Numbered from the stretch's first letter, positions 54,101 through 63,083 are shown. The stretch is 64,000 nucleotides of DNA from Bradyrhizobium iriomotense (GCF_018130765.1 NZ_JAFCJZ010000020.1:62001-126000); one strand, 5' to 3'. Numbers and translations: made by a program. The notes: generated by a model from the sequence alone, not told the origin.

Positions 54101-55000
54101 ATGGCCCGTACCGCTGCTTTGCCGGTCCTCAATGGAGAATCCGGCTTATCTCGCTACCTCGCCGAGATCCGCAAGTTCCCGATGCTGGAACCCCAGCAGG
54201 AATACATGCTCGCCAAGCGTTGGCGCGAGCATGACGATCGCGACGCGGCGCACCAACTCGTCACCAGCCATCTCCGCCTCGTGGCCAAGATCGCCATGGG
54301 CTATCGCGGCTACGGCCTGCCGATCTCCGAGGTCGTCTCGGAAGGCAATGTCGGCCTCATGCAGGCGGTGAAGCGTTTCGAACCCGAGAAGGGGTTCCGT
54401 CTCGCCACCTACGCCATGTGGTGGATCAAGGCGTCGATTCAAGAGTACATCCTGCGTTCCTGGTCGCTCGTGAAGATGGGCACCACCGCGAACCAGAAGA
54501 AGCTGTTCTTCAACCTGCGCAAGGCGAAGAGCAAGATCAACGCGCTGGACGAGGGCGATCTCCGTCCCGACCAGGTCGCGACCATTGCCAAGCGCCTCGG
54601 CGTAACGGACCAGGACGTGATCGACATGAACCGCCGCCTCGGTGGCGACGCGTCGCTCAATGCCCCGATCCGCGACGACGGCGAAGCCGGCGAATGGCAG
54701 GACTGGCTGGTCGACAACACGCCCAACCAGGAAGCCTTGATGGCGGAGCACGAGGAGTATGATCACCGCCGTGACGCCCTGAACGGCGCTATGGGCGTGC
54801 TCAACCCGCGCGAACGCCGCATCTTCGAGGCCCGCCGCCTCGCCGATGAGCCGATGACGCTGGAAGACCTTGCCGCCGAGTTCGGCGTGTCGCGCGAGCG
54901 CGTCCGCCAGATCGAGGTCCGCGCCTTCGAGAAGGTGCAGTCCGCGGTCAAGGGCACGATCGCAAGGCAGGAACAGGCCGCGCTGGAAGCCGCGCATTAA
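54101..55000 (+). CDS. rpoH: RNA polymerase sigma-32 factor RpoH
   Basis: 299 residues, with GGAGGG upstream of the ATG. Regions 2 and 4 of sigma-32 are clear (HLRLVAKIAMGYRGYGLPIS, FRLATYAMWWIKASIQEYIL, HTH SRERVRQIEVRAFEKV), plus the RpoH box NQKKLFFNLRKAK. Directs heat-shock transcription. B. japonicum has three rpoH genes; location next to rluD without heat-shock or ragAB genes fits the essential rpoH2 type (inference). A terminator follows at 55041. Confidence 0.96.
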   Translation: MARTAALPVLNGESGLSRYLAEIRKFPMLEPQQEYMLAKRWREHDDRDAAHQLVTSHLRLVAKIAMGYRGYGLPISEVVSEGNVGLMQAVKRFEPEKGFRLATYAMWWIKASIQEYILRSWSLVKMGTTANQKKLFFNLRKAKSKINALDEGDLRPDQVATIAKRLGVTDQDVIDMNRRLGGDASLNAPIRDDGEAGEWQDWLVDNTPNQEALMAEHEEYDHRRDALNGAMGVLNPRERRIFEARRLADEPMTLEDLAAEFGVSRERVRQIEVRAFEKVQSAVKGTIARQEQAALEAAH

Positions 55001-55040
55001 GCGGGCTTACGCGGTAAGAGATTGGCGGATCGAAAGACAG

Positions 55041-55067
55041 AAAGCCGGCGGCAACGCCGGCTTTTTT
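55041..55067 (+). terminator. Rho-independent terminator of rpoH
   Basis: AAAGCCGGCG-GCAA-CGCCGGCTTTTTT: 10-bp stem including A-T pairs, tetraloop and T run, 40 bp after the rpoH stop. Confidence 0.92.
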
Positions 55068-55182
55068 GTTGAGGTGTGAGCTGCGGCACGTTTCGCGGAG
55101 ACGCCAGCGGGGTCCTTGAACGCCTGCGACGGGTCGCCCGACAAACTCTTGTCGGGCCACATCCAGAGAACGGATACGCGCC

Positions 55183-55524
55183 GTGTCGATCATCCTGCAA
55201 TCCACCGTCGGCGGCTTCGAAGCCCAGTTCATGCGCAAGCTGCCGCTGGTCGAGCAGGCGATGCGCGAGCACGGGCTGGAGCCATCCGAGTTCGTGATAT
55301 CGAAGGATTATGCGGGCACAGCGACGATCCCGCTCATGGGTCCGTTCTTCTTCAGCTACAGCGTGTTCTTCGGCGAGGAGACGTTCACCGTCACCGAGCC
55401 GAACGACATGGTGTTCCTGGACTACTTCTTCAAACGCGTGCTGGCGGCAGATGGACCGCCCGAATTGCCGCAACGGCCGGGCCTGATCCGGCGGCTGTTC
55501 GGCTGGATGGCTCAGCCGGTGTGA
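55183..55524 (+). CDS. Hypothetical protein, 113 residues
   Basis: Starts at GTG 55183. Soluble alpha/beta protein with no recognised domain (MRKLPLVEQAMREHGLEPSE, MGPFFFSYSVFFGEETFTVT, EPNDMVFLDYFFKRVL). Length and lack of frameshift suggest a real gene. Followed by a paired family D repeat. Confidence 0.65.
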   Translation: MSIILQSTVGGFEAQFMRKLPLVEQAMREHGLEPSEFVISKDYAGTATIPLMGPFFFSYSVFFGEETFTVTEPNDMVFLDYFFKRVLAADGPPELPQRPGLIRRLFGWMAQPV

Positions 55525-55531
55525 CGCCTTC

Positions 55532-55671
55532 CCGTCATTCCGGGGCGCGCGGCTTGTCCGCCGAAGCTCGCAGAGCGAAGGCGGAAGCGCGAGCCCGGAA
55601 TCCATTCATCCACCAACTCTGACGCAGGATGGATTCCGGGCTCGCGACTACGTCGCGCCCCGGAATGACGG
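55532..55671. repeat. Paired palindromic repeat (family D, CCGTCATTCCGGGGCGCG type)
   Basis: Begins CCGTCATTCCGGGGCGCG and ends CGCGCCCCGGAATGACGG, with inner arms CGAGCCCGGAATCCAT and ATGGATTCCGGGCTCG around 55590-55646. Same design as 63084-63188. Placed between convergent genes. Confidence 0.85.
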
Positions 55672-55678
55672 CGGAGGC

Positions 55679-56304
55679 CTACTCACCCCACACCCTCGCC
55701 AGCGTCGCCAGCCAGCAGCCTTCGCAATAGCGTGCGTCCTTGTAGTCGATCCAGTTGTGCGCATAGACGTGATCGAGCGGGATGTCGTAGCGCGCGCGCA
55801 GCACCTTCACGAGGATCCTCCACGCCGCGACCTGTGCCTCGGTCGGTCCTGTCGCGACATCCGGATAGTTGCCGGCGAACTCGACGCCGATCGAATTGTC
55901 GCGCACGACCTGGCGATAGGTCGGCCTGTTGTCGATGTACTTGTTGTCGTTGCGGTTGGCGCCGTCGCCATGGGTCGGCACCAGGTTCTCGGCGACGGCC
56001 CAATAGACCGTGCCGTCGGTCTCCACCCACACCGTGACGCCGCGACGCGTCGGATTCTTCGATTGCTCCGCGGCGCCGCCGCGCGCCGAGCCCGCCGGTC
56101 CCTCGGTCTGGTGCACGATGATGTTGCGCCACGGATGGGCGCTGCGGACATCGCCCCACGGTGCGAGCCAGACCATCTTGAGGCCGGGAATGTCGGGCGT
56201 GCCGGAGGCGCGCGCGGGGTTTGTTAGCCCGGCGTCGGTTGCGGCGACTGGTGCGGTCACGAAGAGTGCGGCGAGAATGGCCACGAGCAGGCGAGACATC
56301 ATCA
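55679..56304 (-). CDS. N-acetylmuramoyl-L-alanine amidase (PGRP/Amidase_2 fold), secreted
   Basis: 208 residues; three consecutive ATGs at 56304, 56301 and 56298. Signal peptide (MSRLLVAILAALFVTAPVAA). Zinc-amidase motifs: NIIVHQTEGPAGS (first His), IGVEFAGNYPD, and DHVYAHNWIDYKDARYCEGC (second His, Cys). Cleaves the amide between MurNAc and the peptide stem; likely periplasmic. Lies 36 bp after the GGDEF gene, same direction. Confidence 0.88.
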
Positions 56305-56340
56305 TGCGGATCCAATAGCGGACCCAAATCGTAGCAGGCT

Positions 56341-57615
56341 TTACGCGAATGTGCGCTTGCTCTCGGCGAGCCCGATCGGCTCCGGCGCGAGCGGCGGGGC
56401 CGGGTCGTAGACCGCGAAATCGTTCTTGCCGTTCTTCTTGGCGGCATAGAGGGCATGGTCGGCATGCGCGATGAGGCGGTCCGGGAATTGGCCGATGCCG
56501 CGGTCCCACTCGGCGACACCGATCGAGATCGCAATCGGGATCTCCTTGGCCGTGCAGGCGGCGGCATCCTGACGGCAGACCTCGAGCACGCGGCGGGCGA
56601 TCGCGGCCCCCTCGCGCAGGGACGACGACGGCAGCACGACGCAAAACTCGTCGCCGCCGGTGCGGGCGAGCATGTCGCCGGGCCGCAGCCGCGTCTGCGC
56701 CATCAGCGTGAAGTGCCGCAGGCAATCGTCGCCCGCGGCGTGGCCGTGGGTATCGTTGATGGTCTTGAAGCCGTCGAGGTCGATCACCAGCAGCGCGAAC
56801 GGCTCGCCGCTGCGCTCCGAACGGGCGCACTCCTCGGACAGGCGCTGCAGCAGATGGCGCCGGTTGGCGACGCCGGTGAGATCGTCGAGCAGCGCGAGGT
56901 CGGCGACCTCGCCGCGCAGCCGGTCCATCGCCATCAGCAGGAAGCCGAAATTGAGCGTCATCGACAGGAACAGGAGCCCCAGCACCATGACGGCGTGGTT
57001 CTGACCGCCCGCGACGGCCGAGAAATCATAGCCGAGCAGGTTACCCACCGTACGCACCAGGAGTAACCCGATGATGCTGAGAATAACGATGCCGGACAGC
57101 CGCGCGCCCGGGCTGACGCGGCCTTCCGGCGGCGACAGCAGCAGATGCAGCGACAGCACCAGCGGCAGCCCCTGACCGACCGTGTAGCTGAGCATGCGCA
57201 GTTGCATGTGCTCGAAGCCGATCATGAAGAACACGACGCCGGCGAGGCTCAGGCATTCCGTTGCGACCATGATGCGCCACGAGACCGGCCGGTCATAGAA
57301 GCGCTGAATGCCCATGGCGGCGAAGCAGCTCGCCGCCATGACGCCGGCAGCGCCAAGCAGAAGCGGCACGGGAGATGTGACGAACAGGCGGATCAGGGCC
57401 GTCATCGCGCCGGCCGCGCCGACGAAGGACGATGCCATCCAGAACCGCGCGGCCGCAAATTTCGGATAGGAGCGCGTCACGTAGGCCCAGATCAGGCCGA
57501 GCGCGAGGAAATTGACGACGAAGACCGTCCAGAGCGTCGGTACGTTCAGCATGGCGAGCGCAGCGCGCACAGCGTCGCGTCCCCCATTCCTGGCAGCCGT
57601 CCGTCCATGACCCAT
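56341..57615 (-). CDS. Membrane-bound GGDEF diguanylate cyclase
   Basis: 424 residues from the ATG at 57615 (ATG at 57552 also possible). About seven hydrophobic helices in the first 220 residues (a 7TM-like sensor), then a GGDEF domain (LLDDLTGVANRRHLLQRL, VIDLDGFKTINDTHGHAAGD, RTGGDEFCVVLPSS) with the active-site GGDEF intact. RLRPGDMLAR lies just before it; a classic RxxD I-site is there in RPGD. Makes cyclic di-GMP. No EAL domain. Confidence 0.92.
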   Translation of the reverse strand: MGHGRTAARNGGRDAVRAALAMLNVPTLWTVFVVNFLALGLIWAYVTRSYPKFAAARFWMASSFVGAAGAMTALIRLFVTSPVPLLLGAAGVMAASCFAAMGIQRFYDRPVSWRIMVATECLSLAGVVFFMIGFEHMQLRMLSYTVGQGLPLVLSLHLLLSPPEGRVSPGARLSGIVILSIIGLLLVRTVGNLLGYDFSAVAGGQNHAVMVLGLLFLSMTLNFGFLLMAMDRLRGEVADLALLDDLTGVANRRHLLQRLSEECARSERSGEPFALLVIDLDGFKTINDTHGHAAGDDCLRHFTLMAQTRLRPGDMLARTGGDEFCVVLPSSSLREGAAIARRVLEVCRQDAAACTAKEIPIAISIGVAEWDRGIGQFPDRLIAHADHALYAAKKNGKNDFAVYDPAPPLAPEPIGLAESKRTFA

Positions 57616-57967
57616 CCCCGTTTTCTTGCGGAGAACAATGCGCGGGTTGCACTTAACGGAGTCTCACTGCGATCCTTCAAAGCGCGCCCTTGGTTTTGGA
57701 TTCATGAACGGCGCGGCCGCGTTGTCGGATCGTTAGGGATATCGCCGCCGTCCCGCGCGTCCCTGTCGCGACGCGCTCGATGCGGATTCGCGGGCAAAAA
57801 TCACCCGAAAATGCATCTGAGCTGTGGATAACGCGATGACACGGATGTGACAGCACGGGGCAGAGCCCTGCGAATCTGCTGAGTTTATGGTCGAGGATAT
57901 TGCGAGGCTGGCCCTCCGCCGAGCATCCCTCGTGTCGCGTTCCACCATTAACCCCTAAGAGGATACT
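57616..57967. other. Intergenic region upstream of the Lys/Ala peptide gene
   Basis: 352 bp with no gene. The left end carries the leader of the GGDEF gene. A single sequence TGTGGATAA at 57823 equals a DnaA box but is isolated. AAGAGGAT just before 57968 is the ribosome site of the peptide gene. No promoter could be assigned with confidence. Confidence 0.5.
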
Positions 57968-58036
57968 ATGGCTAAGAAAGCGAAGAAGGCGGCGAAGAAG
58001 AAGGCGAAAAAGGCCAAGAAGGCGAAGAAGAAGTAA
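57968..58036 (+). CDS. 22-residue Lys/Ala-rich microprotein
   Basis: 69-base gene, ATG at 57968 with AGAGGA 6 bases upstream and TAA stop. The product is 14 Lys, 7 Ala and the initiator Met, in repeated AKK/AKKK units, like the C-terminal tail of histone H1. It is too short for ordinary gene calling. A hairpin (58055-58083) and a Rho-independent terminator (58109-58131) follow, making a compact transcription unit. It could bind DNA or RNA, or coat the nucleoid, but this is inference. Lys codons mix AAG and AAA. Confidence 0.75.
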   Translation: MAKKAKKAAKKKAKKAKKAKKK

Positions 58037-58054
58037 CGAGGCTTCTTTTTCTTT

Positions 58055-58083
58055 GCCCGGGTGGAGCCTCGCTCCGCCCGGGC
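58055..58083 (+). repeat. Stable hairpin after the microprotein gene
   Basis: GCCCGGG-T-GGAGC-CTC-GCTCC-G-CCCGGGC: 13-position stem with one T-G pair and a 3-base loop. No T run follows, so it is not itself a terminator; it may protect the transcript 3' end. Confidence 0.6.
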
Positions 58084-58108
58084 GTCGAGACAGATTGGGT
58101 CGAAGGTG

Positions 58109-58131
58109 GCGGGCGCAAGGCCCGCTTTTTT
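58109..58131 (+). terminator. Rho-independent terminator of the microprotein unit
   Basis: GCGGGC-GCAAG-GCCCGC followed by TTTTTT, 73 bp after the microprotein stop. Confidence 0.88.
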
Positions 58132-58149
58132 ATTGGCTGCTTAGCGACG

Positions 58150-58300
58150 AGCTCCGCTCTCTCGCTCCCTCGCCCCGCCCTTCGCGGGGTCGCGACGAGC
58201 TTCGCTCGCGCTGAGAGGGTGGGGTGAGAGCCTCTCTCCCCACGCGCCATTGTCGATGGACCTGTACCCCCTCACCCGCAAGCGGGGAGAGGTGAAGAAG
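58150..58300. repeat. Paired palindromic repeat (family C)
   Basis: Contains CGCCCCGCCCTTCGCGGGG, GAGAGGGTGGGGTGAGAG and CCCCCTCACCCGCAAGCGGGG; the two halves are inverted about 50 bases apart. Related to 9856-10041 and 24661-24815. Between the microprotein terminator and the LysE gene. Confidence 0.65.
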
Positions 58301-58320
58301 GAAGCGGGGAGTGGAGAAGC

Positions 58321-58932
58321 CTACCGCTCCGCAAACGCCAGCTTGGCGCCGAGTGCGGCAAAGCCGGCCGCAAAGCTGCGGCGCAGCCAGGCCATCACGG
58401 CGGGGCGGGAGATGACGCGCTCGCGCACCGAAGCGGCGCAGAGGCCGTAGACGGCGAACACCGCAAAGGTCATCGCCATGAAGGCACCGCTCAACTCGAG
58501 CATCCGGGCCAGCACATGGGCCTCGTCCGCCGCGATGAACTGCGGCAGGAAGGCGAGGAAGAAAATCGACAGTTTTGGATTGAGGATGTTGATCAGGAAG
58601 CCGGTGACGACGACCCGGCCGCTCGACCGCTCGCGGATCTCGCCTTCCACGGCCAGCGCCCCGGTCTCGCGCAGCGCCTGCCAGGACATGTAGAGCAGAT
58701 AGAGCACGCCGCCCCATTTCAGCGCGGCGAAGGCGAGCGCGCTGGTGTGGAGCACGGCGGCAAGCCCGAGCATCGCCGCACACATGTGCGGCACGATCCC
58801 GAGCGTACAGCCGAACGCCGCCGCAATGCTGGCGCGCGAGCCGCGCGTCAGTGCCGCCGCCAGCGTGTAAAGCACACCGGTGCCGGGCGAGGCGACGACG
58901 ATGAGCGAGGTGAGCAGGAAGGACCAGGACAT
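58321..58932 (-). CDS. LysE/RhtB-family amino acid exporter
   Basis: 203 residues, five to six transmembrane helices. Family start SLIVVASPGTGVLYTLAAAL (the PGP region reads SPGTG), KWGGVLYLLYMSWQALRE, FLINILNPKLSIFFLAFLPQF. Exports small amino acids or related molecules through the inner membrane. Substrate unknown. Next to the single-domain response regulator, both on the minus strand. Confidence 0.93.
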   Translation of the reverse strand: MSWSFLLTSLIVVASPGTGVLYTLAAALTRGSRASIAAAFGCTLGIVPHMCAAMLGLAAVLHTSALAFAALKWGGVLYLLYMSWQALRETGALAVEGEIRERSSGRVVVTGFLINILNPKLSIFFLAFLPQFIAADEAHVLARMLELSGAFMAMTFAVFAVYGLCAASVRERVISRPAVMAWLRRSFAAGFAALGAKLAFAER

Positions 58933-58988
58933 GGGCCAACGCTATCACCCCGCCTCGCACCAGGAAAGCCGGCCGGCGCAGTCGGCCG

Positions 58989-59363
58989 TCAGGACATTTG
59001 CGCGATCTCGGCCTCGCGCAGCACGTCGAGCGGCGCCCAGGGCTTGGCCCAGAATTTCGCGCCCTCCGGCAAGGGCTGCTTCAAGGGGCGACCGGAGGTG
59101 ACGACGACGTCGAGCTTCGGATTGCGGTCCTTGGCGACGTAGGCAAGCTCGACACCGTTCATGCGGCCCGCAAGCTGAACGTCGGTCAGCATCAGGCATA
59201 GTGCGCCGGCGTTCTTCTCCAGCACGCGTTCGGCCGCCTCGGCGCTTTCGCACTGAATGACCTCGTAGCCGCTCTCTTCCAGCAGAAGGCACAACATCTG
59301 CCGCTGCATGACATCGTCTTCAACGATCAGCGCGGTTGCGCGAAATGGCTGAGCCTGTCCCAT
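58989..59363 (-). CDS. Single-domain (CheY-like) response regulator
   Basis: 124 residues from the ATG at 59363 (GGGAG upstream). Receiver only: VEDD acidic pair, phospho-acceptor Asp in LMLTDVQLAG, Thr in VVTSGRP, Lys in FWAKPWAP. No output domain. A partner kinase is not in the neighbourhood. Likely feeds a distant phosphorelay. Confidence 0.9.
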   Translation of the reverse strand: MGQAQPFRATALIVEDDVMQRQMLCLLLEESGYEVIQCESAEAAERVLEKNAGALCLMLTDVQLAGRMNGVELAYVAKDRNPKLDVVVTSGRPLKQPLPEGAKFWAKPWAPLDVLREAEIAQMS

Positions 59364-59486
59364 CGGACGCTCCCAATGATCGATTGCGTAACCTATGTTA
59401 AAAACCACAAGTGCGGCTACGGTTCGGTTTCATTTCAAAAAAATGTAAACCGTGGTTCCATGACCGGGACCTGACGGGGGGATTTC

Positions 59487-60317
59487 ATGACTGCGATTCG
59501 CGGCGCCGCCGCCATCACGGGAGCCGCCAGCGGCATCGGCCGCGCACTGGCGATCGAGCTGGCCCGGCGCGGCTGCGATCTGGCGCTGGCCGATCGCGAC
59601 GAGTCCGGACTGAAGGCGCTCGCGGCCGAGATCGGACAAGACCGCAAGGTCAGCCTGCATCGCATCGACGTCAGCGAGCGTGATGACATCGCGCAATTCG
59701 CGGCCGAGGCGATCGCGGCGCATCCATCGCTCGGCATCGTCGTCAACAATGCCGGCGTCGCGCTGCTGGGGACGTTCGAGGAGATCGACCAGGCGCAGAT
59801 GGAGTGGCTGTTCGACATCAATTTCTGGGGCGTGGTGCACGGCACGCGCGCCTTCCTGCCGCACCTGAAGACCATGGCAGAGGCGCATATCGTCAACGTC
59901 TCGTCGATCTTCGGCATCATCGCACCGCCGGGGCAATCGGCCTACGCCGCGGCAAAATTCGCGGTGCGCGGTTTTTCCGAGAGCGTGCGGCATGAACTCG
60001 CGGTGGCGGGCAGTCCGGTGAAGCTCTCGGTGGTGCATCCCGGCGGCGTCGCCACCGCGATCGCGCGCAGCTCGCGCACCGGGGTCGGCGTCACCGACAA
60101 TGCGCGCCGCTCGCAGATGATCGAGCGGTTCGAGAACGCGGCGAAGACCACGCCGAAGGACGCGGCGCTGCGCATCATCAAGGGTATCGAGCGGAACGAG
60201 CCACGCATCCTGATCGGCAACGACGCCCGTTTCATGGACCTGTTGCAGCGCTTCCGCCCGGGGACGTATTGGGCCCCACTGCAGCGGCGGCTGGAGAAGA
60301 TGGCGAAGCGGAAGTGA
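59487..60317 (+). CDS. SDR-family oxidoreductase
   Basis: 276 residues. Nucleotide loop TGAASGIGRALA, NNAGVALLG, Ser in VNVSSIFGI, catalytic YxxxK in SAYAAAKFAVRGF. Predicted NAD(P)-dependent ketone/alcohol conversion. The C-terminus (RFRPGTYWAPLQRRLEKM) resembles acetoin dehydrogenase-like SDRs. Preceded by GGGGG near the ATG. Single gene. Confidence 0.9.
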   Translation: MTAIRGAAAITGAASGIGRALAIELARRGCDLALADRDESGLKALAAEIGQDRKVSLHRIDVSERDDIAQFAAEAIAAHPSLGIVVNNAGVALLGTFEEIDQAQMEWLFDINFWGVVHGTRAFLPHLKTMAEAHIVNVSSIFGIIAPPGQSAYAAAKFAVRGFSESVRHELAVAGSPVKLSVVHPGGVATAIARSSRTGVGVTDNARRSQMIERFENAAKTTPKDAALRIIKGIERNEPRILIGNDARFMDLLQRFRPGTYWAPLQRRLEKMAKRK

Positions 60318-60355
60318 GCCGGGGACGCGATGGCGTTGCCTCGCCCTCCGCTGCC

Positions 60356-60443
60356 GTAGGGTGGGCAAAGCGTAGCGTGCCCACGACTTCCGACAACCGA
60401 TGGAAATCGTGGGCACGGCGCTTCGCGCCTTTGCCCACCCTAC
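60356..60443. repeat. Paired palindromic repeat (family B)
   Basis: GTAGGGTGGGCAAAGCGTAG ... CGCCTTTGCCCACCCTAC, with inner GTGCCCAC and GTGGGCAC. Mirrors the element at 2595-2685. Between convergent genes. Confidence 0.8.
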
Positions 60444-60459
60444 AAGACCGTGTGTGTAC

Positions 60460-61266
60460 TCACTGCCCCGCCAGCCGATCGGCGAAATAGCCGATCGTCT
60501 TGCGGTAGACCACCGCCCTGTTCCACTCCCGCATCGCCTCGAAATTGGCGGTGCCTTCGCCGTAGGGCTGGCCCATCTTGAAGCCGCTCGTGTGCAAGAG
60601 GTTCGCGGTCGAGGCGAGCACATCGGGAACGCTGTGGCGGAGGTCGACATGGCCGTCGCCATCGAAATCGACGCCGTACTTGATGTAGGACGATGGCAGA
60701 AACTGGGTCTGGCCGATCTCGCCGGCATAGGCGCCGATGAGGTCACGCAGCGGCAGGTCGCCGCGCTGAACGATCTTGAGCGCGGCGAGCAGCTCTCCCT
60801 GGAACAGGTCGGTGCGGCGGCAGTCATGCGCAAGGGTTGCCAGCGTGCGGATCACCGGCAGCTTGCCGATGTCGCCCTTGCCGAAATCGCTCTCCAGCCC
60901 CCAGATCGCGACCAGGATGTAGCGGGGCACGCCGAACTGCTGCTCGATGCGCGAAAGCAGCGCGGCGTGACGCTGCAGCAGCGCCCTGCCGCCATTGATG
61001 CGGCCCGGGCCGACGCGGGTCGAGACATACTGCTCAAAACTCTTGTTGAAGGTGTAGCGCTGGCGCCGGTCGAAGGCGAGCACGGCGCCGTCCTGGGTGA
61101 TGCCGCTGAACGCCGCGCTGGTCACGTTTCCCGAGACACCGGCTCCCTGCGCTTCCGAGGCTATGGTGGCGATGAAGCCGTTGAAGTCGCCGCCGCAGCG
61201 CGCGGCCTGCGCCGAGCCGCCGGCCAGACCAATGAAGCAGGCAGCGGCCAGAGCGTATCTCAACAT
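60460..61266 (-). CDS. MltB-like lytic murein transglycosylase
   Basis: 268 residues with a signal peptide (ACFIGLAGGSAQA). SLT_2 domain: FDRRQRYTFNKSFEQYVS, catalytic Glu in AIWGLESDFGKG, GEIGQTQFLPSSYIKYGVDF, DGDGHVDL. Cleaves peptidoglycan glycan strands with formation of 1,6-anhydro ends, in the periplasm. No C-terminal peptidoglycan-binding domain, so the short form. Confidence 0.92.
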   Translation of the reverse strand: MLRYALAAACFIGLAGGSAQAARCGGDFNGFIATIASEAQGAGVSGNVTSAAFSGITQDGAVLAFDRRQRYTFNKSFEQYVSTRVGPGRINGGRALLQRHAALLSRIEQQFGVPRYILVAIWGLESDFGKGDIGKLPVIRTLATLAHDCRRTDLFQGELLAALKIVQRGDLPLRDLIGAYAGEIGQTQFLPSSYIKYGVDFDGDGHVDLRHSVPDVLASTANLLHTSGFKMGQPYGEGTANFEAMREWNRAVVYRKTIGYFADRLAGQ

Positions 61267-61432
61267 GTCGAGCGATCCCCCAAAATTCCAGTGCGAAGCA
61301 GCGCGCGATCATGCCCGGGAAAGCCGCCAGCGTCAAAGCGGCGCGCTTGATCCGCATCAACGTGTCCGATGCCCTGCTTTCTAGACTGGCCAAGAGAGCC
61401 GTCCAGGAGAAGTGCCCAGGAGAGAAGTACCA

Positions 61433-61960
61433 ATGACCGGAATTACCTTGACCGCCGAGCAGATCCGCAATGCACCGGCCCCGGTGCGGCAATGGATCGA
61501 GCAGGAGGTGATCAATTCGCTCGGCCTTGCGCCGCGGACGCAAGCGGCGCCGCCGCCGCAGGCCGCCCATCTCGTCGCCTGCAGCGTGGAGGACATGGCC
61601 GGCGTGCTCGAGCACATCCGCGGCGTGTTTCCCGCCGTGAACGTGCTGTTCGAGCTCGGCCGTCCCGGCATCAGCTTCGGCCAGCCCGCGGTGATGACGT
61701 TCCGACTGATGGACATCCTTCATCACACGCGCCTGCAGGACATCGGCCAGGTCATGACGTGCCTGGAGATGCTCAACCAGGCCCTGACCGAGGTGAGGAA
61801 AGATCCCTCGGTGCGGTTCTGCGGCTTCGACAATGAGGGCCACTGCCTGATCGCGCCAGAGACGCAAGTGAGCATCGCCACGCTGTGGCAGACCATGATG
61901 GAGCGCCAGCAGGCGGCGCAGGCGCACGAGGGCGGCAGCCGGGTTGCACCGGCGGCGTGA
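61433..61960 (+). CDS. Hypothetical protein, 175 residues (type VI TssB/TssC-like segment possible)
   Basis: ATG at 61433 with AGGAGAG upstream. Short N-terminal helix (TAEQIRNAPAPVRQWIEQEV), then FELGRPGISFGQPAVMTFRL and a helical segment (HTRLQDIGQVMTCLEMLNQA), ending with an Ala/Gln/Gly-rich tail. I do not recognise the family with confidence. Upstream hairpin region lies in a 166-bp gap from the transglycosylase gene. Confidence 0.7.
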   Translation: MTGITLTAEQIRNAPAPVRQWIEQEVINSLGLAPRTQAAPPPQAAHLVACSVEDMAGVLEHIRGVFPAVNVLFELGRPGISFGQPAVMTFRLMDILHHTRLQDIGQVMTCLEMLNQALTEVRKDPSVRFCGFDNEGHCLIAPETQVSIATLWQTMMERQQAAQAHEGGSRVAPAA

Positions 61961-62072
61961 GACGGGTTTTCGGACGATCGACAAGGGAATGGGCTGCGGG
62001 TGAGAACCCGCGGCGTGGTGGGCGACACTAACGTCTGCGCCCCCCATTTCCCCCAACCGACAGAGAGTGCCG

Positions 62073-63017
62073 ATGCCCGCTCCGCAAACGAACCCCGGAT
62101 CGCTCGCCCTTGCTGCCCTCGTCTGCCTTCTCGCCTGCACTGCCGCCGCCGCGCAGACGCGCGATGTCGCCGGCGCGCGCGACTATCCCGGCATCGGCCG
62201 GTTCGCCGGCAGCGTCATCACCGGCTATGTCGTGAAGGATTTTGACGCGGCGCGGATGCAAGCAGCAAGCTTCAAGGACGGCCAGCCGACCGACGCGCGC
62301 CGGCTCGAAGGCCGCATCGTCCGCATCGCCTATCGCACCAATCCCGGCCCCTCGATCCTGGAAGTATCGCGCAATTTCGAGACGCAGCTTGCAAAAGCCG
62401 GGTTCGAGACCTTGCTGGCCTGCGAAACCGAGGCCTGTGGCGCTATTCCCTTCACCGAGAGCGTCGACACGCTGCCGATCCCGCAGATGTGGATCGACGG
62501 CTTCAACTACCGCTATTTTGCCGACCGCAAGAGCGAAGGCGGACGCGAGACCTATGCCAGCGTCCTCGTCAGCCAGAACAACCAGGAGGTCTATGCGCAG
62601 GTCACCATCGCCGAGCTGGGCGCGATCGCAAACAAGATGGTCGATGCCGCCGCGATGGCGAAGGGTCTTGGTGAGACCGGCCACATCGCGCTCTACGGCA
62701 TCTATTTCGACACCGACAAGGCGGTGCTGAAGCCGGAAAGCCGCCCGACGCTGGAGCAGATCGCAAAGTTGCTCACGAGCCAGCCGCAGCTGAGCGTCTT
62801 CATCGTCGGCCACACCGACAGCCAGGGTGCGTATGAGTACAATCTCGACCTCTCCAAGCGCCGCGCCGAAGCGGTCGCCGCTGAGCTGGTGAAGAGCTTT
62901 CGCATCGCGCAAGGACGGCTGCGCACCGCCGGCATCGGATTGCTGGCACCGGTCGGCTCGAATGCAACGGATGCCGGCCGCGCGCTGAACCGGCGGGTGG
63001 AGCTGGTGGCGCCGTGA
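62073..63017 (+). CDS. OmpA-family outer membrane/peptidoglycan-associated protein
   Basis: 314 residues from the ATG at 62073. Signal peptide (LALAALVCLLACTAAAAQ). Middle domain (~40-185) is a DUF4892-like or unassigned beta region with YRTNPGPSILEVSRNFE and ACETEACGAIPFTESV. C-terminal OmpA domain (~200-314; YFDTDKAVLKPESRPTLEQI, VFIVGHTDSQGAYEYNLDLS, SKRRAEAVAAELV) that binds peptidoglycan, with conserved Asp and Arg. A short GC hairpin lies in the 61961-62072 leader. Confidence 0.9.
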   Translation: MPAPQTNPGSLALAALVCLLACTAAAAQTRDVAGARDYPGIGRFAGSVITGYVVKDFDAARMQAASFKDGQPTDARRLEGRIVRIAYRTNPGPSILEVSRNFETQLAKAGFETLLACETEACGAIPFTESVDTLPIPQMWIDGFNYRYFADRKSEGGRETYASVLVSQNNQEVYAQVTIAELGAIANKMVDAAAMAKGLGETGHIALYGIYFDTDKAVLKPESRPTLEQIAKLLTSQPQLSVFIVGHTDSQGAYEYNLDLSKRRAEAVAAELVKSFRIAQGRLRTAGIGLLAPVGSNATDAGRALNRRVELVAP

Positions 63018-63083
63018 GCGAGTTTGATGCGCATCAACATCGCCAGGCGGGCAACATGCGAGGGAGAGCCTGCGCCCTCCTCT

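Noticed and set aside
57823..57831. TGTGGATAA, a perfect DnaA box
   Set aside because: Isolated, with no further boxes, AT-rich unwinding region or replication genes; expected by chance now and then.
61996..62011. GCGGGT-GAGA-ACCCGC hairpin before the OmpA-family gene, considered as a riboswitch or terminator
   Set aside because: Six base pairs only, no T run and no known riboswitch core.
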